Positions 32,479-41,491 of a DNA stretch of 48,862 nt are shown here, one piece after another. The DNA is taken from NCBI RefSeq assembly GCF_014649915.1, contig NZ_BMTY01000015.1, positions 160,817-209,678 of the forward strand. Direction: 5' to 3'. The number at the start of each line of letters is the position of its first letter. Positions within the stretch are counted from its first letter, which is position 1. The translations under genes were made by a program, and so were the position numbers. The notes under the pieces are model-generated. The model did no database searches, had not been told where the DNA came from, and worked only from the letters and a program-made list of their open reading frames with translations. This DNA is from Streptomyces toxytricini (lineage in GTDB: Bacteria; Actinomycetota; Actinomycetes; Streptomycetales; Streptomycetaceae).

Positions 32479-33129
32479 TCAGGGCCGGCCCAGCAGCGGG
32501 TCGTGGACGGTGCACGGCGGGCGGCGGAAGGCCGGCGGCACCCGGTAGACGGTCCGGTCGCGCAGCCGCCCCGTCCACGGGTCCTGCTCCGAGGGGCGCC
32601 TGACGAGGAGGTGGCGGCTGCTCCCCGCCGCCAGGTGCGTGCGGTACTCCCCCAGCAGCGGGTCAAAGTCGCCGAGGAAATCCCGTATCTGCTCCTCGAC
32701 CAGGCAGAACGGGCATTCCGGCCCCGGCAGGAGCCGGAACTGGCGCCCCTCCGGCCGGGAGTCGTCCGCGAAGGCGGTCAGCGCCACCGCCCCGGTGAAG
32801 AGCACGCACACGCCCATCACCTGCGGACCGGAGGCCTCCGCGACCTGGCGCACCAGCCCCCGGAACTCGGGCGGGCCGACGACCCGGAGCCGGGCCACGG
32901 CGTCGCGCGCCGCCCCGACCAGGTGGTACACCGCGGCCGCCAGGGACACGACCGCGACCACGGGAACGCCCCACGGCGGCCCGGCCACGGCGACCACCCA
33001 CAGCAGGCCCGCGTTCAGGACGGCCAGGACGAGCACCGCCACCCGCAGCCCGACACCGCTGCTGCGCACCACGCGGTAGGACACCGCCAGGAAGGCCCCG
33101 GTCAGCACCGGGTGGATCCAGTCGGGCAT
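32479..33129 (-). CDS. Hypothetical membrane protein with CPFC motif
   Basis: The 216-residue protein has four hydrophobic segments in residues ~5-125 and a soluble C-terminal half. A PECPFCLVEEQIRDFL motif follows the last segment; the CxxC pair could be a redox or metal site. The tail is Arg/Pro-rich. I do not recognise the family. It is divergent from the nitrilase-type gene at 33268 with 138 bases between. Confidence 0.65.
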   Translation of the reverse strand: MPDWIHPVLTGAFLAVSYRVVRSSGVGLRVAVLVLAVLNAGLLWVVAVAGPPWGVPVVAVVSLAAAVYHLVGAARDAVARLRVVGPPEFRGLVRQVAEASGPQVMGVCVLFTGAVALTAFADDSRPEGRQFRLLPGPECPFCLVEEQIRDFLGDFDPLLGEYRTHLAAGSSRHLLVRRPSEQDPWTGRLRDRTVYRVPPAFRRPPCTVHDPLLGRP

Positions 33130-33267
33130 CGGCCGGCCTCCGTCAACTCCGAAGCGCACACGGACCGTTACAGCATCGCGGGGCCGCGCGCGCACGTCGA
33201 CCCCCGGTGCCGTGTGCGCCCGGCCCCGGCCGCGGGGCGCCGGGCGTGCTCCGGCATGCTGTCGCCC

Positions 33268-33981
33268 ATGAGAATCGCCGCAGCACAGCTGACCTGCGTT
33301 CCCGCGGACGTCGCCGCGAACACGGCCCGCGCGGCCGCCCTCGCGGAGCGGGCCCGGGAAGCGGGCGCCGAGCTCGTCGTGTTCCCCGAGCTCGCCCTCA
33401 CCGGCTACGAGACGCAGGCCCTGGCGGCCGACCCCTCCCTGTGGCTGGCCGGCCCGGACGACGCCCGCCTGGACGCCCTGCGCGCCACGGGCACCGCCGT
33501 CGCGGTCAATGCCGCCGTCCGCACGGACGGCCCGCTGCCCGCCATCGCGACCCTGGTCTACGGCGCGGACGGCGCGCACGTGGCGGCGTACGCCAAGCAG
33601 CACCTGTACGGGCACGAGCGCGGCGTCTTCGCGGCCGGCGGGCAAGACGGGCACGTCGAGCTGGGCGGGGTCCGCTTCTCGATCGGCATCTGCTTCGACA
33701 ACCACTTCCCGCAACTCGCCGAGCGCGCGGCGGCCGCCGGCTGCCGGGTGCACCTGGCCTCGTCCCTGTACGGCACCGGGGACGGCGCCGCCGAGCGGGC
33801 GGCGATCCACCCGCGCATCGCGCAGGAGCACGGCCTGTACGTCGTCCTCGCCAACCACGTCGGCCCGGCCGGCCCGTGGACCGGCTGCGGGCGCGCCGCC
33901 GTGTGGGCGCCCGGCGGCGCGCTGCTGGCCGAGGCGGACGACCGCACGCCGTCGTTCGCCCTGGCCGACGTGCCCGCCTGA
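33268..33981 (+). CDS. Carbon-nitrogen hydrolase (nitrilase superfamily)
   Basis: The 237-residue enzyme has the Glu-Lys-Cys triad: Glu in VVFPELALTGYE, Lys in YAKQHLYGHE, and Cys in IGICFDNHFPQLAERA. The superfamily hydrolyses amides, carbamoyl groups or, rarely, nitriles. Length fits a single-domain amidase. It is monocistronic, 11 bases from the convergent DUF2142 gene. The substrate is unknown. Confidence 0.9.
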   Translation: MRIAAAQLTCVPADVAANTARAAALAERAREAGAELVVFPELALTGYETQALAADPSLWLAGPDDARLDALRATGTAVAVNAAVRTDGPLPAIATLVYGADGAHVAAYAKQHLYGHERGVFAAGGQDGHVELGGVRFSIGICFDNHFPQLAERAAAAGCRVHLASSLYGTGDGAAERAAIHPRIAQEHGLYVVLANHVGPAGPWTGCGRAAVWAPGGALLAEADDRTPSFALADVPA

Positions 33982-33992
33982 GCGGAACCCGG

Positions 33993-35585
33993 CTAGCCCG
34001 CGACCGGGACCCGTTCGCGCTGCCCGGGCCGCGGCCCGCCGCCCTGCTCGGGGACGCGGCCGCGGGCGGCTGGCTCGGGGTCCCGTACGAGGGCGAGCAG
34101 CACGATCACGAACGCCGCGGCCGTGTGCACCCCGACCCACAGCACCCAGCCGCCGGGCGGCGCCCAGTGCGCGGCGTACGGGATCCACGGCCCGGCGGTG
34201 CCGACGGCGAAGCGCCGCAGCGTCCAGAAGAACGCGGCCGCGTCGGCGACGGCCAGGGCCGCGACGGCGAAGCCGGTCAGCCGGCGCCAAGGGAACCCGC
34301 CCTCGGGGGCCCGGCGGGCGGCGATGACCACGGCCATCAGCGGCAGGCCCACGGCGAAGGGCAGCAGGTAGCGGCCCTGCCAGATCATGCCGAGCTTCTC
34401 GGCCTGCGAGGCCTGGCCCGCCACCGGCACGACGACGACCGCCGCCAGCATGCCGAGCAGTGCGAGGACCTCCAGGGGGCGCCCGTACAGCAGGCCGAGC
34501 GCGGTCAGCACGGCGAGGACGCCGAGCCAGGCCAGCCAGGTGAAGGCGGGGGCGGGGGTGTCCAGCCAGCCGAAGTAGCCGAGCATCTGGTGGACGTACT
34601 CCATGGTGTTGCCGAGGGTCTGCCGGACCGCTTCCTTCCACGTCAGCGATTCCGGCACGGCGATCACCGAGTGGTCGGGGTGGGCGGCCGCCCAGAGCAT
34701 CGCGCCGGCCGTGGACGCGCCGAGCAGCGCCGACCACAGCCACGTCGCCTTGCGGCGCAGCAGCGCCCGCAGCACGCCGCGCTCCTGGAGGAAGAGCGCG
34801 AAGAACACCGCTCCGGCGAACCAGATCAGCCCCAGCGGGCGGATGTTGACGAGGACGGCGCCGCCGATGCCGATCCGGGCCAGGCGCCGGTTCAGCAGGT
34901 GCGGGTCGGGGGAGGCCATGACGGCCAGGAGGGCCGTCCACACCAGCATGCCGGCGGCGATCTCGCCGCCGCTGGGGTTGACCATGCCCGTCATGTACAG
35001 CGACATCGGGGTGGCCGCGGCGAACACGCCCAGCAGGACCGCGCCGCGCCGCCGGCGCCACTCGGCGGCCGTCACGACGGCGCTCGCGAGCAGGGCGGAG
35101 CACAGCGCCGCCGACAGCAGCCGCATCAGGTACAGCGCGGCCTTGCCGTCGGCGAACAGGCTCGGCCAGCCCGTCGCCAGGTAGTAGGCGGGGTGGTAGC
35201 GGCCCGCGGCGGTCGTGGCCTGGGCGGTCTGCCCCGTGCCCTTCAGCGGCGGAGCGCAGGACGCCGGCTTCTCCTGGTCCCAGGAGTAGCACTCGTGCTG
35301 CGTGGGCAGCTGCCGGTACCAGTCGGGGAGGCGGACGGCGGTCTCCGAGAACTTGCCCTCGATGCCGCCGACGACGTGCGGGACCATCACCTCGGGGCCG
35401 TTGATCTGGCCCCGGGCGACGGCCGCCGCGCGGATGAGGTGCGCGTGCTCGTCGGGCGAACCGCCGAGCGGGGTGGCCGCCGACCAGGAGGCGGCGAGCG
35501 TGAAGAACAGCGCGAAGGAGACGGCCCAGAGCCGCTTGGGGCTCCGGGCCGCACGGTCGGCCAGCCGCGTCAGTGCGGAGATCAT
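33993..35585 (-). CDS. DUF2142 polytopic membrane protein, possible glycosyltransferase
   Basis: The 530-residue protein has ~10 transmembrane segments and a large extracytoplasmic loop near residues 45-120 with SPDEHAHLIRAAAVARGQ (acidic DE next to TM1, as in GT-C enzymes). The family, DUF2142, is predicted to contain GT-C type glycosyltransferases or ligases. It lies 13 bases downstream of the AftA-like gene on the same strand, which suggests a joint role in cell-wall or surface polysaccharide assembly. The C-terminus is Gly/Pro-rich. Confidence 0.8.
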   Translation of the reverse strand: MISALTRLADRAARSPKRLWAVSFALFFTLAASWSAATPLGGSPDEHAHLIRAAAVARGQINGPEVMVPHVVGGIEGKFSETAVRLPDWYRQLPTQHECYSWDQEKPASCAPPLKGTGQTAQATTAAGRYHPAYYLATGWPSLFADGKAALYLMRLLSAALCSALLASAVVTAAEWRRRRGAVLLGVFAAATPMSLYMTGMVNPSGGEIAAGMLVWTALLAVMASPDPHLLNRRLARIGIGGAVLVNIRPLGLIWFAGAVFFALFLQERGVLRALLRRKATWLWSALLGASTAGAMLWAAAHPDHSVIAVPESLTWKEAVRQTLGNTMEYVHQMLGYFGWLDTPAPAFTWLAWLGVLAVLTALGLLYGRPLEVLALLGMLAAVVVVPVAGQASQAEKLGMIWQGRYLLPFAVGLPLMAVVIAARRAPEGGFPWRRLTGFAVAALAVADAAAFFWTLRRFAVGTAGPWIPYAAHWAPPGGWVLWVGVHTAAAFVIVLLALVRDPEPAARGRVPEQGGGPRPGQRERVPVAG

Positions 35586-35598
35586 CGCTTCCCTCGGG

Positions 35599-37302
35599 TC
35601 ATCGGACGTAGGTCAGCCAGGTCTGGTCGCCGTCCTCGGAGCACTCGCCCTTCGGGGCGAAGCGGGGGCACTCGCCGTCCTGCTGCCGGATGGTGTGCGA
35701 CACGTACGGCAGGATGCGGTACGTCCCGTCCTGGGCGGGCATGTAGCGGTCGGCCATCGACGAGGAGACCGTGCCGAGCAGCAGCAGGAGCGCGCACAGG
35801 GTGCCGATGACGGCGCCCTCGCGGCCGGGGAGCCCGGCGGCGGCGGGCCGCGGGGCGGAGGCGGCGGCCGGGTCGGCTCCGCCGGCGCCGGCGGAGCGCC
35901 GTTCTGCGAGCCGCAGCGACACCAGGTGGGCCACCAGGGCGCACAGGATCAGACCGCAGTAGAGCAGCTGGTTGTTGGTGCGCGTGTACAGCTGGACGGT
36001 CTGCGTCTCGTACATGTGCGAGGCGATGTACATGCGCATCACCCACGCGCTGAGGAACATGGCGGCGATGGTCACGACCATCGGCTTGCGCAGGCCCAGC
36101 CAGATCGCCGCGCCCAGGCAGACGAAGGTCACCAGCGCGAACAGCCCGACGCCGCCGTACTCGCCGGGCGGCGGCCAGTCGCCGACCTTGCCGGGCATGT
36201 CGGTGCGCCACATCAGGTAGTAGGCCGGGTCGGTGAAGTTGTCGAACCGGAAGTTGTAGTCCTTGGTGGTCTGCCCCTCAGTCAGCATGACCGCCAGATA
36301 GCGCCCGGCCACCACCAGGAAGGCGCCCAGCGCGGCGCCCATGAACGCGGCGCCCTTGAGCCGGCCGGTCTTCCACGGGAAGTACAGCAGCGCGGCGAAG
36401 AAGACTCCGCCCGCGCTCCAGAGGAACCAGCCCGAGTACGTGAGGAACAGCACGCCCAGCAGCGCGCCGAAGCCGGCGCCCTTCAGCAGCAGCGGCCGCC
36501 AGCCCTGGGTGCCGCTGCGGCGCAGCGAGACGACCATGGCGACGAGGACCGGCACGAGCAGCACCAGCACGGTCTGGCTGTACGGCTTGTACGCGTCGAT
36601 CAGCGCGAACGCGGGCACGACGCCGAAGGCCAGCGCCCTGACCGGGCTCAGCAGGAGGCGCCACGCCAGGTAGACGAGGGGGCCGAACGCGGCCGCCCCG
36701 AGGATCTGCAGGTCCTTGAAGGCGTAGGCGGTGTTCCCGCCGTGGAACCACTCGGCGTAGTAGCCGAGCGTGTACAGCGGCAGCGGCGGGTAGACCGGCG
36801 AGCCCGACGGGCGGCCGTCGGCGACGGCGTGGGCCCATTCGACGATGCGGCCGCTGTCGCCGTTGAGGCCGAACATCGGCCACGGCGTGCCGAGGAGGGA
36901 GACGACGGCGCCGGCCGCGACGAAGCCGCCGGCGAGGCCGGCGATGCCGGCGGAGGCCAGCCGGGCGGCCAGGTCGAAGTGGCGGCCGCGGCGCAGCCGC
37001 ATCGCGAGGACGACGGCGGCGACGAGGACCAGGCCGAGCAGCGCGAACCGCAGCTGGAGCGCAGCCAGGCCGCTGACCTGGGCGATCCTGTTCAGCGGAT
37101 CGAGCTTGAAGCCGCGGGCGAGCAGGGGCAGCACGAGGGCCGCGGCGAAGGCGACGGCCGCTTCCAGCAGCAGGAGGGCGCCGCGGGAGCGGAGGGCGCG
37201 CCGCGGCGTCGGCGCGGGCGCATCAGCGGCGGCGGGCGCGGGCGACGGCACGTGCGGGTCGTGCGGGCGCACGGACGCCGGCCCCTCGGTACTGACTGTC
37301 AC
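35599..37302 (-). CDS. Arabinofuranosyltransferase-like membrane protein (AftA-like)
   Basis: The 567-residue polytopic protein has a Pro/Ala-rich N-terminus (~1-40) and about 12 hydrophobic segments. A periplasmic loop has GLNGDSGRIVEWAHAVADGRP and YPPLPLY, in which acidic residues follow the first helices as in the GT-C fold. These features resemble the AftA/Emb family, which adds arabinofuranose to galactan in mycobacteria. Streptomyces lacks mycolyl-arabinogalactan, so the acceptor is unknown. The start is a GTG at 37302 after AGGGA. It forms an operon with the DUF2142 gene. Confidence 0.7.
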   Translation of the reverse strand: MTVSTEGPASVRPHDPHVPSPAPAAADAPAPTPRRALRSRGALLLLEAAVAFAAALVLPLLARGFKLDPLNRIAQVSGLAALQLRFALLGLVLVAAVVLAMRLRRGRHFDLAARLASAGIAGLAGGFVAAGAVVSLLGTPWPMFGLNGDSGRIVEWAHAVADGRPSGSPVYPPLPLYTLGYYAEWFHGGNTAYAFKDLQILGAAAFGPLVYLAWRLLLSPVRALAFGVVPAFALIDAYKPYSQTVLVLLVPVLVAMVVSLRRSGTQGWRPLLLKGAGFGALLGVLFLTYSGWFLWSAGGVFFAALLYFPWKTGRLKGAAFMGAALGAFLVVAGRYLAVMLTEGQTTKDYNFRFDNFTDPAYYLMWRTDMPGKVGDWPPPGEYGGVGLFALVTFVCLGAAIWLGLRKPMVVTIAAMFLSAWVMRMYIASHMYETQTVQLYTRTNNQLLYCGLILCALVAHLVSLRLAERRSAGAGGADPAAASAPRPAAAGLPGREGAVIGTLCALLLLLGTVSSSMADRYMPAQDGTYRILPYVSHTIRQQDGECPRFAPKGECSEDGDQTWLTYVR

Positions 37303-37520
37303 TGACGGTGTCCCTACTGCTCGGTCGGTGCGGCCGTGAGCGGCCCGGCGGCCGGCCGTCGTTGCGAGGCGCGCCACTGCCCGGCTCCGGGCCCGGGCGT
37401 CCGGTGCTCCGGGCTCGGGCGGCGGACCGGGGACGGCAGGGGACAGCCTCGGCTTGTGCTGCCGTGCATCTTATCTGTCCGCCTCGGAGGGCCGCGGGGG
37501 CCTCGGAGGCAGCCGTACGG

Positions 37521-37548
37521 GCCGCTGCCGGCGGGAGCCGGCAGCGGC
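37521..37548 (-). terminator. Terminator after the DUF1707 gene
   Basis: Perfect 12-bp stem GCCGCTGCCGGC (37521-37532) and GCCGGCAGCGGC (37537-37548) with a GGGA loop, 32 bases past the DUF1707 stop. Confidence 0.8.
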
Positions 37549-37580
37549 TGGACCGGCACGGCAGGCGGCGGGCGGGCGGG

Positions 37581-38183
37581 TCAGGCGCCGGCTGCGAGCA
37601 GGATGAGCAGCACCCAGCCGCCCATGGCGAGCCACCCGAGGACGAGCCCGACGGTCGCCATCCCGGCGCCCTCCTCGCCCCGCGCCCGGACCTGCGCCTT
37701 CGCGATGTGGCCGGTGATCACCGCCCCCGGCGCGGAGACCCCGAAGGTCGGCAGGCTCATCACCCCCATGACGAGTGACGCGATGGCCAGCCCGTTGACC
37801 CGCCGCTCCGGCGGCGGCATCACCAGGGGTGCGGGGTGCGAGGCGAAGGCGGGCGGCAGCGCGGCCGGAAGGGCGCCGAAGGGCCCCTGCATGGGTCCCG
37901 CCGGGAGGTCCGCGACCAGGCGGGCCAGCTCTCCGTACGTCTGGGCCCGGGCGGCTGCATCGAAGCGCTGCCCGTACTCCTCGTGGGAGAGGCGGCCCTC
38001 GGCGAAAGCGGCCTTCAGCACGTCGACGGTACGGTCGCGGTCGGTGTGGGAGGCCCGCATCGCCGACGCGGGGAAGGGCCCGGTCGCGGGGACGGGGGCC
38101 GGCGCCGGCTGCCAGGCCGCGGGCGGGCCGTACTTCTGCGGGGGCACCGGGTACTGCTGCCCCCACGGCTGCTGCTGGGCCAT
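37581..38183 (-). CDS. DUF1707-DUF4190 membrane protein
   Basis: The 200-residue protein has a Gln/Pro-rich N-terminus and a DUF1707 helical domain (residues ~42-95) with MRASHTDRDRTVDVLKAAFA and GRLSHEEYGQRFDAA. A C-terminal pair of transmembrane helices in a DUF4190 pattern follows (NGLAIASLVMGVMS and TVGLVLGWLAMGGWVLLILL). DUF1707 is a short actinobacterial helical module with a conserved R-x-S-D/H-x-D-R motif. The function is unknown. GGAGG lies 7 bases before the ATG. Confidence 0.85.
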   Translation of the reverse strand: MAQQQPWGQQYPVPPQKYGPPAAWQPAPAPVPATGPFPASAMRASHTDRDRTVDVLKAAFAEGRLSHEEYGQRFDAAARAQTYGELARLVADLPAGPMQGPFGALPAALPPAFASHPAPLVMPPPERRVNGLAIASLVMGVMSLPTFGVSAPGAVITGHIAKAQVRARGEEGAGMATVGLVLGWLAMGGWVLLILLAAGA

Positions 38184-38314
38184 CCGGCCACCTCCGAGAC
38201 CACCTGCTGTGCGCGCCGTGCGGCGCGCGTCGCTCCAGAATGGAGGACGATCGGGCCGCGGCAAAGGTTGCCGCCCCTCCCACGGGGCCCGCCCCGTGTG
38301 ATGAGGTGTCGCGC

Positions 38315-39034
38315 ATGACCGACTTCGAGACGATCACGGTTCCGGCCCGCCTCTGCGGCTACCCGGGGGTGGCCTTCGGCGGATACGTCGCCGGGGTGCT
38401 GGCCGCGCGGGCCGCCGCGAAGGCCGTACGGGTGGACTTCCGCCGGCCCGTGCCCACCGACTCCCCCGTGCGGCTCGCCCCCACCGCGGCGGGCGGCGCC
38501 GAGCTGACCGGCGGCGACGCGCTGCTGGCCGCGGCTGCCCCCGCAGAGCCGGCCGTCGAGGCGGCGCCCGCCCCGTCGTGGGAGCAGGCGTCGGCGGCGG
38601 CCGACGCCTATCGGGCCGCCCCGCCGGACGGCATGGTCGACTGCTTCGGCTGCGGCCTCCACCGCACTCCGGACACCGGGCTCCGCCTCCACTGCGGCCG
38701 GATCCCCGGCACCCCCCTCGTCGCCGCGGCCTGGACACCGGGGCCGGGAGTCGGCGACGCCGGGGGGATGCTGCCGCCGGAGCTGGTGTGGGGCGCCCTG
38801 GACTGCCCCGGCAACGCCGCGGGCCGCCTCCTGGACGACCGCCGCGCCGGCGCGGTCACGGCCTCCCTGACCGCACGGCTGCTGCGCCCGGTCCCGATCG
38901 GCTCGCGGCTGGTCTCGTACGCCTGGATGCTGGGCAGCGAGGGCCGCAAGTACCGCGTGGGCACGGCCCTGGCCACCGCGGACGGCGACCTGTGCGCCCT
39001 GGCCGAGGCCCTCTGGGTGGAACCGCGCGCCTAG
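38315..39034 (+). CDS. Hotdog-fold thioesterase-like protein
   Basis: The 239-residue protein has a predicted hotdog core in both halves. The N-terminal part has GVAFGGYVAGVLAARA and VDFRRPVPTDSPVRL, and the C-terminal part has LPPELVWGALDCPGN, RLLRPVPIGSRLV and ALATADGDLCALAEALW. A CFGCG motif (residues ~109-113) could bind metal. Double-hotdog proteins of this type act on acyl-CoA or acyl-ACP; the exact reaction is unknown. It is divergent from the DUF1707 gene. Confidence 0.65.
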   Translation: MTDFETITVPARLCGYPGVAFGGYVAGVLAARAAAKAVRVDFRRPVPTDSPVRLAPTAAGGAELTGGDALLAAAAPAEPAVEAAPAPSWEQASAAADAYRAAPPDGMVDCFGCGLHRTPDTGLRLHCGRIPGTPLVAAAWTPGPGVGDAGGMLPPELVWGALDCPGNAAGRLLDDRRAGAVTASLTARLLRPVPIGSRLVSYAWMLGSEGRKYRVGTALATADGDLCALAEALWVEPRA

Positions 39035-39086
39035 AACCAGGTCGCGGACCGCTCCGTTCCCCCCGCCCCGCGGCAGGGCCGCGGGG

Positions 39087-39137
39087 CGGTCAGGCCGTGG
39101 CGGCGGTCAGGCCGTGGCGGCGGTCAGGCCGTGGCGG
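39087..39137. repeat. 17-bp tandem triplication at the hxlR stop
   Basis: CGGTCAGGCCGTGGCGG occurs three times head to tail (39087, 39104, 39121). The third unit contains the TGA stop of the HxlR gene (complement of 39124-39126), so each copy carries a potential stop and a copy of the last codons. Confidence 0.9.
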
Positions 39138-39471
39138 CGCCGGCGGCCGGGAGGAGGTTGAGGGCGCCCCATTCGCCCAGGGGCTCCAAGGCCGCGTTCA
39201 ACCGGCGTCCCCGCGGGGTCAGGGAGTACTCCACCCGCGGCGGGACCTCGTCGTAGGCCTGCCGGTGGACGAGGCCGTCGGCCTCCAGCTCGCGCAGCTG
39301 CGCCGCGAGGACCTTCTCCGACACCCCCGGGACCAGCCGCCGCAGCTCGCCGAAGCGGCGCGGCCGCTGCTCCAGCTCCCACAGCAGCGACACCTTCCAC
39401 TTCCCGTCGATCACGGACATCGCCGCGGCGATGCCGCAGTGGTCCGCGCCCGGCCTGCGCGTCCCCGCCAT
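39124..39471 (-). CDS. HxlR-family transcriptional regulator
   Basis: The 115-residue protein is a winged helix-turn-helix of HxlR type, with GKWKVSLLWELEQRPRRFGELRR, VSEKVLAAQLRELEADGLV and the wing PRVEYSLTPRG. A single Cys near residue 12 in the N-terminus matches the position of the redox-sensing Cys in some HxlR proteins. It is divergent from the imine-reductase-like gene, which it probably controls through the short inverted repeat at 39522-39533. Confidence 0.92.
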   Translation of the reverse strand: MAGTRRPGADHCGIAAAMSVIDGKWKVSLLWELEQRPRRFGELRRLVPGVSEKVLAAQLRELEADGLVHRQAYDEVPPRVEYSLTPRGRRLNAALEPLGEWGALNLLPAAGAATA

Positions 39472-39521
39472 CGCACACCCCTCCCACCTGTTCGCTCACC
39501 CCAGGGTAACCACCCACCTGG

Positions 39522-39533
39522 AAGTGCGTACTT
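39522..39533. promoter_or_regulatory. Candidate HxlR operator
   Basis: AAGTGCGTACTT is an AAGT-N4-ACTT inverted repeat in the 95-base gap between the divergent hxlR and imine-reductase genes, 34 bases before the start of the latter. Confidence 0.5.
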
Positions 39534-39566
39534 GAGTGTCCGTCAGCCCGCAACGAGGCTGGTCGC

Positions 39567-40451
39567 ATGACCGCAACGACTTCTGCACAGCGCCCCCTCA
39601 CCCTCCTCGGCCTCGGCGACATGGGCACCGCCCTGGCCCGTACCTGGCTGGCCGCCGGCCACCCTCTGACCGTCTGGAACCGCACCCCCGCCAAGGCGGA
39701 GGCCCTCGCCGCCGAGGGTGCGGCCGTCGCCGCGACCGCCGCGGAGGCCGTCGCCGCGAACGGCCTCGTCGTGGTGTGCCTCCTCGACGACGCCAGCGTC
39801 GGCGCGGCCCTCGACGGCATCGACCTGGCCGGCAAGGACGTCGTCAACCTCACCACCGGCCGGCCCTCCGAGGGCCGGGCCCGCGCGGCGTGGGCCGCCG
39901 AGCGCGGAGCCCGCTTCGTCGACGCCGGGATCATGGCGACCCCGGTGATGATCGGGAACCCGGGTGCGTACGTCCTCTACAGCGGCTCGCGCGCCCTGAT
40001 CGACGCGCACCGGTCGACGCTGGAGGTCCCGGCCGCCGTCCGCTACGTCGGCGAGGACCCCGGCCACGCCGCCCTGTACGACGTGGCCCTGCTGAGCGCC
40101 ATGTACGGCATGTTCGGCGGCATCTCGCACGCCTTCGCGCTGATCGAGGGCGAGGACATCGCCCCGAAGGAGCTGGCCCCGCTGCTGTCGGAGTGGCTCG
40201 GTGCGATGGGCTTCTTCGTCGGCAACGCTGCCGAGCGCCTGACCTCGCGGGACTTCACCACCGGGGTGGTCTCGAACCTCGCGATGCAGGTCGCCGCGAC
40301 CGGGACGCTGCTGCGGACCGCCGAGGAGCAGGGGGTGAGCACGGAGCTGATCCTGCCCTACGTGGACCTGATGCGCCGCCGCCTCGCCGCCGCCGGGGGC
40401 GCGCACGCCGGCGAGGACACGGCGGGCGCGATCACCCTGCTGAAGCGGTAG
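39567..40451 (+). CDS. NAD(P)-dependent imine reductase-like oxidoreductase
   Basis: The 294-residue protein has an N-terminal Rossmann fold (LLGLGDMGTALARTWLAAG, then WNRTPAKAEAL, where Arg suggests NADPH preference). The C-terminal helical dimerisation domain has HAALYDVALLSAMYG, the region that holds the catalytic Asp/Tyr in imine reductases. It belongs to the 6-phosphogluconate dehydrogenase/beta-hydroxyacid dehydrogenase superfamily. The natural substrate is unknown. It is controlled, probably, by the divergent HxlR protein. Confidence 0.85.
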   Translation: MTATTSAQRPLTLLGLGDMGTALARTWLAAGHPLTVWNRTPAKAEALAAEGAAVAATAAEAVAANGLVVVCLLDDASVGAALDGIDLAGKDVVNLTTGRPSEGRARAAWAAERGARFVDAGIMATPVMIGNPGAYVLYSGSRALIDAHRSTLEVPAAVRYVGEDPGHAALYDVALLSAMYGMFGGISHAFALIEGEDIAPKELAPLLSEWLGAMGFFVGNAAERLTSRDFTTGVVSNLAMQVAATGTLLRTAEEQGVSTELILPYVDLMRRRLAAAGGAHAGEDTAGAITLLKR

Positions 40452-40454
40452 GGG

Positions 40455-41423
40455 CTACTGCCGGTACGGGTCGTGCGGGGCCGGCGGGTCCTGCCGGTAC
40501 GGGTTGGCCTGCGGCGCCGGGGCCTGCCCGTACGGGTTCCCCTGCGGCGGGGCCGGGTGCTGCGGGTACGGCTGCGCGTACGGGTTCGGGGCCTGCGGCG
40601 CCGGCTGCCCGGCGGGAGTCCCGCCCGCGACGCCCGCGGCGCCCGCGGAGTCTCCGGCGGACTCCGCGCCCTCGGCGCCCTCGGCGCCCTCGCCGCGCAG
40701 CTCGCGCGCCATCAGCGTGGCCCCGGCCACCGCGCCCGGCATCAGGAACACCGCCACCACCGGCACCAGGAACAGCAGCACCAGCGGGACGCCGAAGCCC
40801 AGGGCCATGGCGCGCCGGCCGCGGAGCAGTGCGAGCCGCTCCTTGAACTCGACGCGGCGCCGCTGGAGGGCGACCGCGGTGAGCTCCTCGGCGAGGAAGA
40901 AGCCGGACACGCAGAACCCGATCACCGGGATCACGGTCTGCCCGATCACGGGGATGAATCCGAGCGCGAAGAGCAGGATCCCGAAGAGCGCGACGCGCAG
41001 CAGCACCTTCACGCTGTCCCGGGCGGAGATCCACAGCTCGCGCGCCAGCGGCAGCCCGGACTCGGGGGCGTCGCCGTCGATGCTGCGGTCGACCTCCTCC
41101 GAGAGGGACTCGTAGAAGGGCTGGCCGATGAGCAGCGTCACGGCGGTGAAGGTGATCACCGCGAGGAACAGGCCGAGCGCGAAGACGAGGCCGGTGAGGA
41201 AGCCGCGGAAGAGGCCGAGCCAGGGCGAGCCCCAGTCGTCGGCGAACGGCGTCGCCCAGGCCGCCAGGCCGTCGGCGCCGTAGCCGAGGCCGACGAGCGC
41301 GCCGGCGTACAGCACCAGCGTGACGAGGCCGGGCAGCAGGCCGAAGCCCAGCCAGCGGCCGTGACGGAACACCCACTTCTGTCCGGCCAGCAGATGGCCG
41401 AATCCCCCCGCAAGATCGCGCAT
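40455..41423 (-). CDS. EI24-domain membrane protein with [N/D]PYxQ tail
   Basis: The 322-residue protein has an EI24/CysZ-type domain (residues ~1-235) with ~5-6 hydrophobic segments and FYESLSEEVDRSIDG and GFIPVIGQTVIPVIGF, conserved in the family. CysZ members are sulfate transporters; the actinobacterial branch is uncharacterised. Residues ~240-322 are Ala/Gly/Pro-rich and include several NPYxQ or DPYRQ units. These tails are common and likely disordered. The start is ATG 41423. Upstream is the ohr terminator. Confidence 0.85.
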   Translation of the reverse strand: MRDLAGGFGHLLAGQKWVFRHGRWLGFGLLPGLVTLVLYAGALVGLGYGADGLAAWATPFADDWGSPWLGLFRGFLTGLVFALGLFLAVITFTAVTLLIGQPFYESLSEEVDRSIDGDAPESGLPLARELWISARDSVKVLLRVALFGILLFALGFIPVIGQTVIPVIGFCVSGFFLAEELTAVALQRRRVEFKERLALLRGRRAMALGFGVPLVLLFLVPVVAVFLMPGAVAGATLMARELRGEGAEGAEGAESAGDSAGAAGVAGGTPAGQPAPQAPNPYAQPYPQHPAPPQGNPYGQAPAPQANPYRQDPPAPHDPYRQ

Positions 41424-41443
41424 GGGGTCCAGCTTACGGCGAA

Positions 41444-41471
41444 GGCCGTCCCCCGGTGCCGGGGGACGGCC
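41444..41471 (-). terminator. Terminator after ohr
   Basis: 12-13-bp perfect stem GGCCGTCCCCCGG (41444-41456) with its complement (41459-41471) and a very short loop, 20 bases past the ohr stop. Confidence 0.75.
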
Positions 41472-41491
41472 CTCTGCGAGCGGGAGCCGGG

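Noticed and set aside
35771..36220. Short plus-strand frames inside the AftA-like gene
   Set aside because: Composition shadows without ribosome binding sites or family features.
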